64,000 nucleotides of DNA from Prosapia bicincta (lineage: Eukaryota > Arthropoda > Insecta > Hemiptera > Cercopidae), in the NCBI GenBank assembly GCA_036971475.1, contig JBAIZL010000007.1, forward strand, positions 28,925,447 to 28,989,446. The letters are read 5' to 3'. Shown here in pieces: positions 49,201 to 63,600 of the stretch. The notes below the pieces were generated by a model, which saw only the letters and a program-made list of their open reading frames with translations, had not been told where the DNA came from and did not search any database. Made by a program: the position numbers and the translations under genes. Position 1 is the stretch's first letter. The number at the start of each line of letters is the position of its first letter.

Positions 49201-52200
49201 ATAAATCAAACAGTTACCTACATATACATGCAGTTGTCCAGTATTAAAACATATCTTGGAGAATGCTGGTAGTAACTGACACTTATAAAGTCAATACAGT
49301 TATAATAATAAACCTTGTTTAATTATAGGCATAATACTCGGAAGACCAGGGAGTTATGGTGGCAAGGTGTTCCCCCTTGTGTACGAGGCAAAGTCTGGCG
49401 CTTAACCATAACTGACCAGTTAAGCCTAACCAATTCTCTCTATGATATATGTGTGACAAGGTGAGTTTACATATTGTTAGTGTTATGTTATACTATGTAT
49501 TACATTACAGTCAAATGGATTTTATAGGTACAGTGCACTTTTACAAGTTCAAATGCGCATAACACATTTGCTGCAGGTTCCTCACCAATTACCTAGTCTT
49601 CCCATAGCCTCTACCAAGTAGCCAGTGACTGGCCCTGGCGACCATTATTAAAAGCTTCAATGTTTGTAATTCCATACATCACCCTCTCTTGAAACTGACC
49701 AGTCCCTTTTAATGAGATTAAGGGATGTAAAATTACACAATTGTATATTCGAGGAGCAATGTTTTCCCAATGCATGGTAGGACTAACAATAATTCTTCTT
49801 TCAAAGCCAGGTAAAGATAAAACCAATCCTAGTAGTTATAAGCCAATCTCACAAGTATTTTATGCATAGTAATGGAGAGGATGGCCAACAGCTGTCTTAT
49901 CTGGTACCTAGAAACTGACCGGCTTCTTAGAAACAAACAATTTAGTTGATCCGTATACCAGTTGGTTCTATTAGAGTATTCTCTTCAAAATGCCTTTCTC
50001 TTGCGTCAAACATTATTTGTTTTTTTGACATTGACAACGTATATTTTACGGAGAAGAAAAATTTAAAACGTTTCAAAATCATGGTGTATATAGGGCAATA
50101 GTCCAACATTCATCCAGAATTTCCCATCAGTCAGGACTTTAGGCATATGAGTTGGAAGCACATTGTCAAATCCCTATAAAGTAGAGAATGGTGCTCCACA
50201 GGGTAGAGTTCTGAGCATGAAAAGTTCTATACCAAAGTAACACAGTTTCTTGTGGACAGACTTTGTATTTGCCTGTTTGAAATATGGCCACTGCGGAAAT
50301 ATCTCTTCAGATCGTTATAAACAGGTTACAGGAATAATCACAAACGACAAGTTTTCCCTATCTGCCTTAAAAACCCTGATGATTAGCATTCGGTTGTAGG
50401 TAACACCAGAAGCCTATGTTTTATCGTGGAATTCAGCTTCAAACTATGGACAGTGTTAGATTTTTGGGGTTTTTATTAGATGAAAGATTTTCCAAGAATC
50501 CCACATTGATTCTTTGTTTGAAGACTCAATGTAATAAGATATTAGATCTGCTTAATTGGAGCAGATGCAACTAGTACGGTTCGTTTCTATCACTCTATTC
50601 TTAGATTGTGCATAGGCTATGTTGTTTAGCCTATTTACGTGTATATTCTACAGTTCATAGACTTGCTTCTGGAGCTGCCAGATCAAGTTTAATCCCTAGT
50701 CTTCTTGTCAGATACTTCAAATCTCATACACTTCCAGTGTTAGAAGTAAACCAAATCACTTGGTATTTAAAATATAGCCATATGATGATTGATTCTGGTG
50801 GTTTGACCGCTGTAAATACTTGTTTAAACATTTGAGGGAGTTTAAAGGTAGTGTTGGGGATGCTGCTGAAGCCATTAACCGTCATGGCCTTCTTGTTTCA
50901 CATTTGTGTATAATAAAATTTAAATGATTTTCTTTTTATTATTATTGTTACAATTTTTAGTAAATATAAATTTAATATTTAATAAATATTTTACCATTAT
51001 TATTTACTTTTGTATGTACAACAAAATAAACTTGGCAATTTGTATAAATTTCGCAACAATGTTATTTCTAATTTAACATATGTTTTATATCTTGCATTAT
51101 TTTATTACTCATTCCTGATGATGTTGGTACTGTTTATCAACGAAATGCTTTGAATATAAATTAATAATTAATTCTTGTATTTGAATAATCCTAGTTGTTT
51201 TTTATTATTATATACGAAAACATATTATATATGTGTATATATATACATATAACGTAACATTATATATGTAACGTTGGAAATGATACATATCAGCTACAAT
51301 GATCATGTTAGAATTTATACTGATGGCTCACTTGACCAACAAAAGAGAACATCTGGAGCAGGTTTTTTCAACGAATCTACTGATATCTGCTTTTATGTCC
51401 CTGCAAACTCGCACTCTAGTATGAACACAGAGCTTCTGGCGCTAAATGCTGCGTTGGCAAGTTGTTTCGAAACAAGGGAAAAAATATGCATATTCACTGA
51501 CTCCAGATCTGCCCTCCAGGCTCTCCTAAATTTATCCACAGGGGACTACTCCTTTCGCATTGCTGAAATAAGAAAATTTGCTAACAACCTGAAGAACATG
51601 GAGAAGGACTCTTCAATGGGTACCCATTGTGGAATACCATGGAAATGAGAGGGCTGATGAAACATCTAAAGCGGCATCCCATATGTACCCAACATTTAAA
51701 GCCAAGTATCCACTCATGTATTGTAAAAGCTTGGTAAATAAATACTTTCATAAATGTTGGACTGAATCTTGGAAAGAAGAGGCCACAGGTCGTCATTATT
51801 TTCAATTTCAGCCTGAACCGTTGAGTGAGGACAAATTCAGGGAAGTTTCACGTCCGATTGCAGCTTTTGCAGCTCGAGCACAATCCGGCCATCTAGTGAT
51901 GGAGGAATATTTATTTAGATTTGGTCTTTTGAATTCTCTAATCTGTGAACTTTGTAAGGATGAAGATGAAAGTGTAAAGCACATTTTGTTTGACTGCATG
52001 TACCCCATACCAATGAGGGACTTTCTGAGAGCCGAAGTGGAAACATGGAAGGATATTCTCATAAACAAGAAGCATTGGGGGCTGACAAGGATAATATACC
52101 ATGGACGTCGGCTATTCTTGAAGCTGGATGCCTTTGCAAACAAGCATAAAGACATTTGATCTTAATTGACAATAATGGCCAAAATTCAGTTTTTTGCAAA

Positions 52201-55200
52201 AAAGTAAGAAATATGGTACACAAAAACGGTGTTTTTTTTTATTTATTGCTTAGTCTTAAGGTAATCAGCAAGTATGACTATTTATCCTCTATAGAGGATA
52301 GGAAAGTATTGCAAATGTAGGTAGGAATAAAGTAGAGGAATAGCATCAAATGCACAAGTAGCCTTTCCCTCTACCCTTTGTAAAGTACAGAGAAAATTTG
52401 CCATTGCATGTATAACTGCTTCAAAACCAGACACTTATCATTACGTGTAACTACAAGCATGTAAGCAGTTTAAAAGAGAGTTCAGTTGGTTATGTTGGAT
52501 CATACTTTGTTTCTAGAGCTCAAGATAAGTTAAAGAGTTCTGAACTTTCTGATAATGTGGATGGAACGGATAACAAGGAATCTAGTATGCAACTTATCCA
52601 ACTAGACATTAGCAGGACATTCCCACATCTCTGCATATTTCAAAAGGTAAACAAACTTTTATTAGTGTTTTTTAAATTTAATCTTAAGATATATATGGCC
52701 AAATTGATAAAATATATCTATTTAAAAGTATTATTAAAAACATGTATTAAGGATAACTCAGTATATTGCTTGCAATATTTGTATTAACCTTTTTAAGACC
52801 ATGAGCCAATATATCGGGTGTCTGAATAACAACTGAAAAAGATGTTATATCTGAAAAAGAGCTGATATATCAGCTCAGAATTTCAAACCTTTGCAGTTCT
52901 CTTAATACTCAAAGATCACGTTACTATTGCTACAGTAAGAAACCTTCTTTCATGTAGAACAAAATTCTTTGTTCTTTCACAAATTTCAGCGATGAACGAG
53001 GACTATATTTAGACGAGTGCACGCATCCTAATGACAGTTTACGGTTGATTATGTTTTCGTTGTTCAAGTGGTCTGTTCTATCATGTATTACTGTTATCCC
53101 GTGCACATTTTCTTTACACATTTTGTAAATTATTGATTATAAGAAATCTTTCAAATAATTATCTAGAAATCGATCACGGCCTGTATGCATACGATGAGAC
53201 AAGGGACTTCATGTACAATGGATCTCAAAACATACTTGTTCAAATTTTTCTTCACATATATTGTAGGATACTGATAGATTTCAGGAAATAATATTGATAG
53301 ATAGACTGTAATTATGGTTATAGTGTAGGAATTGAACAATGTAGGCAAAGTGAATTCAGACTTATAATAGTGGTAGCGAATATAGACTAAAATTTTAAAA
53401 TTTAAGGTTTTCATAAGTGTAGACAGTATAAAATCATAACATGTGTAGAGAACCTGTTAGTGATGAATGTGTGCAAGCTAAAGGGGTATTTTTTAAAGAT
53501 CTTTTATGCTTGGAAACCTAGAAAATTAAGAAAACTTATGATATTAAGTAGGACATATTGACTGTGCGGTTCACCCATGACCGACAATGTAGACTTAACT
53601 TTAGATCACAAGGCTGTCGGGCATATTAACGATGTATTTAACCATATGAGGTATCTAACACGGCCTCTGTGAGTGTTCCTGCAACTTGACATTCAGAAAA
53701 TTTTTTTATTATTTTTGTTTACAAGACTATAATTGTTGGGAAACTAGAAGTTCAGAATTACAAGGAAATATTAGAAGGAAATAGTTTTTATTTACACTTC
53801 TTTGTAGAACTACATTACGTTTTAGAATAGTGTTACCTTTGATTTGATTCTAAAAAAAAAATTCATCTAAAAAACTGAACAATTTGAAAATTAGAAATTA
53901 AAAACTTTACAAAAAAAATTTGTTGTTGTTCATGACGAGCTGGTTGTTAGTCACTTATTACACTTTGAAATTACTTTACGACCAGACATTATATAAATAT
54001 AAGTTGTTAAATTGTTAACATACACTTGGAGGAAACGTTTTCATCTCACAACTTCAATTTCAAAGTGTAATAAGTAAAAACTTCAATTTAAAACACCTTC
54101 CTCCAATTCTTAAGATCATATAAAATTTAAAAAAAACAGCAATTTAAAACATACTTGTATTGAAACAATACAAACATAAATGTAAGAATAATGTTCAGAG
54201 TATATTTACACTATAATTATTCGAGAAAAAATATTTTCAAACAAAAATACAGCTTTACTGAAAATTTTGTGTATCTATAAAATACGTGAGAAAAATTTAG
54301 TGGCTATATTTATTGTTTAAAAATACTTATAATATTATGAAAATACGTTATAATATATATTTATACTTGAATTTATATTGAAAAAATAAAATAAAAATGT
54401 TAACATTTTACATTCATTTGGAAGATCGGCCTTGAACAGGGCCCGACAACGTCACCAACGCCTTGTATAAATATTTACGTTGCGTTATGACTATCACCAG
54501 TGTCAGACGACATTATAAAAAAAACTAGTTTACATGATTAAACACACTAGAAGACAAAATATTATTATGTTTTGTCATTATTTAAACCAAAAGTAAAAAA
54601 AAAAATGTGTTTAAACATTATCGGAAAACTGGTTGACAATCAATATATTGAGTGAAATAGTTACTCCATGTTACCTTCTGTTATTCATATAAGTTTTTAT
54701 TGTTTACCTGTCTATATATCACAGTTTTAGTTATAATCGCAAACAATTTTTGAACGAAATGTGCTAAAATATTTACTTGAATGGAAATATCTTGATACAT
54801 TCTTTACATCAATTAAAAATAATTTTAAAATGTTTTTTAATTTAAAAAAATTCAATTCATTCTGTTTTATGGATATTTTATAAATTTTTGTAATGAGTAT
54901 TGATTTTAATTTTGTAATATTTTATATGTTCTTTATTGTCATCTTATTTCATAAAGTATTGTGAACTAATGATAAGTAACTAAGTCATTCGTTATTTGTT
55001 TACTAATATGTGTTCTGTATTTATATTATTTCATCTGTTTGATTGCTGTCTTAGGGTGGACCTTTTTATGATATGTTGCATTGTCTCTTGGCTGCTTATG
55101 TGTGCTATCGACCTGATGTGGGTTATGTTCAGGGAATGTCTTTCATTGCGGCCGTTCTCATTCTGAACATGGAAGCTGCCGATGCTTTTGTCTGTTTTGC

Positions 55201-57567
55201 TAATCTCCTCAATCGACCTTGTCATATGGCTTTTTTCAGGCTAAATGAACCAGTTGTAAGTTATGTTGATATTTTTAATAACATTTTGTTTACCAGAGAT
55301 GGAAGATTGAATATTCTTAAACTATTTAACAGTATCTCTTTATGTATGAGTTGTAGTATTTGAGTCATGTTTAGACTCAGGTTGTTTTATATAGACGACA
55401 TGCATATTTTCACAATTATAAATGCAGGTTTGTTCCATAAGAAAATATATTTTTTAAAATTTGAGTACATTCTGCTTATTGTTCAATTTATTTTCTGGCA
55501 ACGTGTTTTCAAAAACTTGTCATATCAAAATAATTTTTCCATTATTTTTGTCCATCTTTTGCTTGAGCTACTTGTTTACACTTACACAGTTAAACATAAA
55601 TATTTAAAGATCTGTATATAGTAGCACTTATTTTTTGTATAAATAAAGATGGCTGCTTTATGAGATTTAACCCAATGCCAACTCGTACTGTAAACCATAT
55701 TGTCGTGATCTGAGTTGACAATGGGAAACATTAGATTGTATAAAAATTATTTTGTCATCTGTCATTATTTAAATTATAATTACAAAATACTTAACTAAGT
55801 GAATACATAGGGCTTACTTGCTGACACGTTTCAAAACAATAGTTCCTTTTACGAAGCAAAGCCTCTACTGGTGGCATAGGCGTTAGTGCAAAGGTTGTCG
55901 GGATGGATTTATGACAGTGGAAGGGGTGGGTTATTTTGGTTGTGCGCTATGTAATGGAAAAGGGAGTTGCCCTCAAAATGTGTGTGATCGTTTAATATGT
56001 TTTCTTTATCTGTTGCTTAGTGTTTGTATATATAGTATTTTTTTAAAGTTGTTAATTTTTTTTACTTTGTTTTAATGTGTGGAGTATGTTTAAATTAGTA
56101 TGTATGTCCGCTTGTGTTTGTTGCATGTTTTTTAGATGTGTTGTCTAGCTGGATTTTGGGTTTGTTTGGTTTCTCTGGGCAATGTGTTCTTCGAAGTGTG
56201 TGTAAAATGACCTACCGGTTTGACCGATATAATATCTGCTTATTACACTTTTGCTAGCAAAAGTGTAATAAGAATTAACAATAAGCTCATCATGAACAGC
56301 AAAAAGATTTCGATAATATCTGCGACAATCATTACATGTTAATTTGCAAATACCAGATAGTTTGTATTTGTCTGTTTGTTTTTGAAAGGGTTGTATATGT
56401 TAAGAGACTTTGCTTCGTAAAAGGAACGATTGTTTCGAAACACTTCAGCAAGTAAGCCCTATGTATTTACTTAGTTTAGTATTTTTTAATTATAATTTAA
56501 TCAGTGAATTCAAGATGATTACATCAAGCATCATTATTTAAATAATAAAAAATGTCATTTTATGTTTGAGCAGTAAACTATGAATGGGAAAAGATTGTAC
56601 TACAGTTAATTTGGTACGTCTTGGCATACATGAAGTAATTACTAGACACATACTGTTCCGATATTTTAATTTTTGTGTGGAAAGGAAATGACCAGTGTCT
56701 TCTTGATCATATTCTTTGATGATTATGATCTGTAAAAAGTGAGTTTATTTAAATGATATTTTCCCTCTAATAGTAAATGTACTTATTACTGTTTCTTTCT
56801 ATGTGGAGGAATGGCCCAGCATACTGGCTATCTTGTCCGGGTAAGCTGCAACCCCTAACTCCTAGGTCCTAGTAGATTTGTATCCTTTACCTTGATATAT
56901 TGTATATAAAAAAAATAATCAGGATTAAAGGTTATTTGCAATAATACAAAACTAGTTCCGATACTGATGTAAGAATCCAGCACCTCGTGGAACGTACATT
57001 ATCAGTTGCTCTACGCCGCGAGTATAGATAGGTCATTTCAGTTCTCTACGAGCTCCTGGATGGGTAATACATAGTACGATATTTTTGGTATGATTTATAT
57101 GCTAGTTCATTGCATACAGTATGTATGAAACTATATAAAAATCTTAGTACAGTAGAGTCTTAATGATTCGAGGTAGATGGGACCAAAACGGCTACCCACA
57201 TAGAATCATAGACAACATAAACATGAAAATTAAACAAACATCATCTAACAGCTACGCAGACAAAGTACACAAAAAACAACAAATACACACGCCTCACCTA
57301 CCACAGCAAAAACACACACAAAATAGCCACCACATTCAAAAAACTTCACTACCAAATATCTTACAAAACAACAAACACTTAAAGACAGCATATACAACCC
57401 TTTCAAAAACAAACTATCCGGTATTTACAAATTAACATGTAATGATTATCCCAGCTATTATATCGGCCAAACCGGTAGGTCATTTTATACACGCTTCGAA
57501 GAACACATTGCCTAAAGAAACCAAACAAACCCAAAATCCAGCTATGCAATATACCTAAAATACATGC

Positions 57568-57609
<42 letters not shown>

Positions 57610-60600
57610 GACAAACAAACTCCACACATTAAAGGAAAGTAAAAAACTAACAACTTTAGAAAAATATGAGATATACAAGCATTACGCAACAGATAAAGAA
57701 AACATATTAAATGACCACATACACTTTGAATCCAACAGCGGACACACTTTTCCATTACATACCGGACAACAAAAATAACCCACCCCTTCCACAGTCATAA
57801 ATCCATCCCGACATCTTTGTACCTAATAGGTTAGGCTGCCAATAGAGGCTTTGCTTCGTAAGAGGAATGATTGTTTTCCAACGCGTCAGCAAGTAAGCCC
57901 TATGTATTCACTTAGTGAAGTAATTTTTAATTATAGTACATGTTATTTAGATGTGTAATCAGCCATGTTATTTAGATGTGTAATCAGCCATGTTATTTAG
58001 ATGTGTAATCAGCCATGTTATTTAGATGTGTAATCAGCCATGTTATTTAGATGTGTAATCAGCCATGTTATTTAGATGTGTAATCAGCCATGTTATTTAG
58101 ATGTGTAATCAGCCATGTTATTTAGATGTGTAATCAGCCATGTTATTTAGATGTGTAATCAGCCATGTTATTTAGATGTGTAATCAGCCATGTTATTTAG
58201 ATGTGTAATCAGCCATGTTATTTAGATGTGTAATCAGCCATGTTATTTAGATGTGTAATCAGCCATGTTATTTAGATGTGTAATCAGCCATGTTATTTAG
58301 ATGTGTAATCAGCCATGTTATTTAGATGTGTAATCAGCCATGTTATTTAGATGTGTAATCAGCCATGTTATTTAGATGTGTAATCAGCCATGTTATTTAG
58401 ATGTGTAATCAGCCATGTTATTTAGATGTGTAATCAGCCATGTTATTTAGACTTTTTTTTAAACCTATTTATTTACAAAATTTACCACATTTAAAATTAT
58501 ATTCCTTAAATATTCCTTTAAAAATAACACTATTATTCTTTTAGCCATGCAATCCTTTTCTATCACTTTTGATTTAATTACACTTCCAGTTTTCCAAAAT
58601 TATTGAGGGGATTTAACACACATCTGTTTAAGAATGAATTTTTTGGGAGAGAGTTTATGTATTGTCATTACTTATTTACAGATGCAAGCATATTACTCAA
58701 CATATAATGACCTCTTCAAAGAAAACTTGCCAAAACTGTACAACCATTTTGCCAGGACCACCTTGAGCCCTGATCTTTACTTGCTGGACTGGATTTATAC
58801 TATCTTTACTAAAGCTATGAACCTCGATCTTGCCTGTAGAGTGTGGGATCTATTTCTCAGAGATGGTGAACAATTTCTCTTCAGAACTGCTCTAGGTAAG
58901 GTTGTTTATGGCAGGTAGTGAGAATTATGGTTTCTTAATTTTAACAAATCTTTTATTTCTTTATAAATATTTTTAAGAATGAGTATTTATTTCAAAAAGT
59001 TATTTAACTTTTGTACCTAAAAGCTACACGAGCAGAAATATGTTTCTGAAGAAAAGAAAAAGAGGAAATAATGTCAGAAAATCGTTAAGTAGTATTTAAT
59101 TTATTTACAGTTCCATGTATAATATTATGCAATTTACTTTTGCTCAGGGCAAAAAAACTAATGACGGGTACAATTGTCAGCATGAAACTATCTGCACGGC
59201 CCTCCCTGACTCAGGCTTCACTAGCCAATGAAAAAACATATATCTGACCTGTTATTGAAAGGTTCATATAAATTTATTTACACTAAAATATAAACCAACT
59301 AAAATAACATTCATAAATGATTCTTTACAATAGCCAATCTTATACAACACTCATAGATAACTAACAACAAGCCAAGGTAAGGCGTGTTTTTAGAAGTGCA
59401 TCTATTTCACCCCCGCACTCTGCCTTCAGACAAAATCATCAGACAACAATCCAGGGTTTGTTGTTTTATCAACCATCATAATACACAGACGTAGCAATAA
59501 CAGTTACATGGGACCTGTTTTTGCAGTTATATTAAAAGTTATACTTGAAGAAGCTGACTGTTTAAAACACTTTAGCTGCCATGTCAGGCCAATTAGTCCG
59601 ACAGTCCAGTAGGCTGAACTGAATACCGTTGAGCCACTAACTCCGACATTGTTGCCTAGTAACGTTTTATGTTTATTAGTACTACTCGACCGGGTGTTGC
59701 TACTTTTGGAGAAATGAATGCACTGTATTAAACAAGCTTCACACTACTTACAGATATAATTACGATGGTTTTTGTTCGATAGACAAATGCCGACGGCATT
59801 GTAAAGATGTTATTTTCCGAGCTTTTGTAGGGCGTTATGGTCCGATATACTTATTTGTTAACAATTTTAGTGAAGTGGAGTTGATTATTCCTACCAAAAA
59901 AATTGGTTCATTGAAAGAAGTTTATCTTTATGTACTTTAATAATAAAATTAATGTTTATTAATGACTTATTATATTGATTTTTACTATTGTTTTGAAAAT
60001 TTCACGAAACCTAAAAAATAAGTCAGAAATATTGACTAAAAATTTAGTTGTAAAATAATTGTGAAAAAACAGACTTGGTTGAACTTAAGTACAAACATTG
60101 GTACACTTAGATAAAGTCATCCTTATTAGGAAGTAAATGAAAACGTAAATTCCTTAAAAAGTAAATTGTAAAGTTTTAAACTTTTACTTGTTATGAATCT
60201 TGTGTAGTATTTATGGGACCTGAGGCATTACTTATCAGACAGAGAATATGTTTACACTTCCTTCCGATATACAAAATATTTATAAACTCACAAATCAATC
60301 GAATGTGACACCTTTACATGTCTTGGTGATAACCTAGCCTCACATTCCGTGATGTAATGCAGGCCTTGGGCAAAATAAGAGATTTAGTGCATAATAATCA
60401 TACTAGTTTTTATATTTTGTTTGGTAGTGATTATTGAAACTAAATGACCTGAATATTTTTTTTAACATGAAGTTTTGAAGCATTAAGTGTTTTTTGTTTT
60501 TTTCTCACCACCCCAGCAACACTCAGCACTTTTTCACATGTTTTGTTCATAACAATTAGTGAATATTTATTATAATTTTATTAGAGTTTATATTCATGTA

Positions 60601-63600
60601 TTTAATAATGAAATTATATGATGTGGACATTTAAAAGCAAGCAAGACATTGGTTGTGCTTACTGCGGTTGGCAGGGACGGTGTTAATTAAAACTAGCCTC
60701 AAATACATACTAAACATGGGGTGAATGACCTAGGCAAAAAAATCAAGAGCGTTCCTATTGATGTACCTAATATGTCTGTTCAAGTTGATAGTCCATATGC
60801 CTATCTAATATGTCTGTTCAAGTTGATAGTCCATATGCCTACCTAATATGTCTGTTCAAGTTGATAGTCCATATGCCTACCTAATATGTCTATTCAAGTT
60901 AATAGTTCATATGCCTACCTAATATGTCTGTTCAAATTGATAGTCCATATGCCTACCTAATATGTTTGTTCAAGTTGATAGTCCATATGCCTACCTAATA
61001 TGTCTGTTCAAGTTGATAGTAATACAGACATTAAAACTCAACTATCATCTATAAATCAGGCAAATTTCAAGGCTAAACAAAAGATTTACTAAAATTTTAC
61101 AAAATATTCAAACCAAACGGCCAGAGAAAGAAATCAATTATGCTGAAATTGCTTTTTGCCCAAGCATTCCAGAAATAGAGGAATTTGAAGCAAAATCCAA
61201 ACTTATTAGAGTTAGCAGTTCAGTAAAATAAATTTGTAGTCTGATGCCTTCCATTATTGAATAATCACGAATGATCAAGTGTATTCCGAGTAATTAAAAA
61301 ATTCAAAATTTGTACCTAAAGATGTAGCAGTTTTAAAAGCAGGTACATTTTGTAAGTTTTTTCTGACAGAAGAGCAATAATTACTTCAGGAAAACCAGAG
61401 GAAAAAGTTTGATAATGTCAAAGGACATTTATTGATAATCTGAAATTTAGGGCTCATAAATGGTGTTGTGGCTTTTCTGGATCATTGAAAGAAAAAGAAA
61501 AAGAACATGAGAAATTTTTGGGAAAGCTTGGGGTAGGTAGGACAGCTTACATTTCCATTAAACAACGTAAGGTTCATGTTTCTCAAAAGGCTGTTGAGTC
61601 TAAATGATTTAAATAATGTTGATACTGGTGAACTCAACCATTTCAGGGAATTTTATAGAGAACTCAGAAAAATATGTCTTTTACAATGAAGTCGAAAATT
61701 ATAGATTTTCTAAGCAACACAAATCCTGCAACAAATCAACCATTTTTAGTGACTATTACAGCAGATAAAATAACAAAACTATCCAGGACGTTCCAAATTA
61801 CTTGTCTGATTACTAGTCAATTGTGTTCGGACATGTTTTATCATTGACATATTTCTCTGTGGCGTTTCTCACAAAGGTGATGTCCTTTCGAAAAAAATTA
61901 AATCTGCTCTTGACAATTTTAATGTAAAATTAGAATCACAACTAAATGAAATGTCTTGTAGTGGGAAATATTTTGACATTTCAGTTGCAAAATTATTACT
62001 ACATGAGTAACAACATAGAATTTATGTAAGCCTGGTAAGCTGGTAAGCTTCAATCTATGTAAAAACCCACAAAAATTTATAACCTCAGCATTTCATAATA
62101 TTACCAATGGTTTAGACAAAATTTTCAAAAATTTTAATTTAAGAGTTGTGTATACAAATGCTAATAGAATGAAAATGAAAATATTGGAAACAACCCTATT
62201 ACCACAAAAATAACAGATAATACAAGTTACTTAAGGTTAAATCCAAAGATTAAAGAGGATTTAATCCTAAGTAACTTGTACCATCTGTTATTTTTGTGGC
62301 ATTGGGGCTGCTTCCAATATTTTCATTGTAATATATTGTACCACTGGGCTCGTGATATTGTTAAAAATCCTAATAGGTTTATTGATTTATTAGGAAATCC
62401 CGAGGATAAAGTTCCGATATTGGATAGGTCTGGATTCTATACTATTACTTGCAAAGTTTGTGACAAGTTTCGGTCAGACAAGGAGAAGGCTATAACTAGG
62501 TTTAAAGAACATCTAGCTAATATTAAACATGGGAAGTCCAGCGTGGCTCAACATATCTTGACTAGTGGCCATGAATTAGATGTTAGTAGTGTTAAAGTGG
62601 ACAAAATGATGTTCTCCAACAGGTTGCTTAATAGTTATGAGAGTATATTCGTTGTTAAAACTAAGGGCGATTTGTTGATGAACGCTGATGAAGGCCCAAT
62701 TCCTGGTTCTAGTTTATTCTCTTTGTTATGACCGAATACACAACTTAGTTGGTTTTTCTTTAGATGCAATTATAGTTTTGTTTGATGATATTTTATTGTT
62801 TTTGATATTATATTTATTATGATTCAACTTTAATTTTATTTTATTATTATTTATTTTTATTATTTCATTTAGTATTCCTACTGTTTTGTAAATTATTTTT
62901 GAGTTAGATCTGTTAAGATAGGTCAGTAATGAGCATGGTATTGTTCCTGCAGCGCTGGTATTGGTTAAACCAGTCGCTTGGCGAAGGAGTGGGAGTGATG
63001 TCCATTGCGAGTAGTCATTAGGTTTTTAGATCCCAGTATGTTTGTAACCTTCTGATGATGCTAACAGTGTTAATGAAATGTACATCAAGACTGTTTAAAT
63101 TTTTTTAGCAAGGGTTATTGTTATTTATTAATTATAATGACGTTACTGTGCTCTTTATATATAGATTTTGTACTCAATCTATATGTTCCATAATTGTTGG
63201 GAAAATTTGAAATTTCCATAAATAGGTTTGGAGGAAATATTAAGAGTAAAAAGATTTTCTGCACCCTTGTGTAGCCAATAAAATTTTATGTATATTTTGT
63301 TCCTTTTTTTGTTAATCTAATCAGTGATATATGTTTACATTGTAGGCAACCTCTATAAATCAATGTTTATCAAGAGTGATCCTTGCTAAATTGAACTGCG
63401 ATATTCTAAATTAATTATTAAGGTGTAATTGTAATTAATTTGCATTTCATTAGGTAGCTTATTAATTCTAGTGAACGTATAAATCATACTACAACCTTTT
63501 TTTAGATATTAAATTTTATTTTAAAATGTTTTCATTTAGATAATACATGAATTTGGTAATTCATGGAATGTTTTATGAACTATTGGGAACCTACTGTATT

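Larger units (their letters stand above)
49600..52159 (+). pseudogene. 5'-truncated LINE (I/R1/jockey-like) with RNase H, in intron 5
   Basis: With frame changes the plus strand encodes reverse-transcriptase landmarks: [20 protein letters not shown] (about 49,790), [29 protein letters not shown] (about 50,190) and [17 protein letters not shown] (about 50,460). The RNase H domain follows: [18 protein letters not shown] (51,310), [11 protein letters not shown] and [13 protein letters not shown] frameshift occurs near 51,615 at the HCGIPGNERAD motif. The last frame (to 52,159) carries a zinc-knuckle-like [19 protein letters not shown] family F element with a hammerhead is inserted at about 50,910-51,260. 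The LINE is dead. Confidence 0.85.
55785..57940 (+). mobile_element. Penelope-like element family E, inverted ends, in intron 7
   Basis: The left end (ACTTAACTAAGTGAATACAT, then GGCTTACTTGCTGACACG, then CATCCCGACA-type and GGGGTGGGTTATTTTGGTTG words) is repeated inverted at about 57,735-57,940. Inside lie a GIY-YIG remnant on plus (57,380-57,780) and an opposite-strand piece of similar endonuclease sequence with its own end (56,140-56,530). The structure therefore looks like two PLE copies joined head to head. Hammerhead-like motifs lie at 55,812-55,863 (minus), 56,405-56,458 (plus) and 57,847-57,899 (plus). Confidence 0.75.

Noticed and set aside
51808..52155. 115-codon minus-strand frame
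   Set aside because: Shadow of the LINE C-terminal frame on the plus strand.
57944..58450. CRISPR-like regular array
   Set aside because: Direct 25-bp units with no spacers in a eukaryotic intron; a minisatellite.
59380..59445. CUGAUGAU on the minus strand at about 59,436, with UCUG/CAGA hairpin and a GAAA downstream
   Set aside because: The GAAA is not adjacent to a stem II strand, and the following bases (AUAGAUGC) do not form a self-complementary stem III; kept only as a weak candidate.
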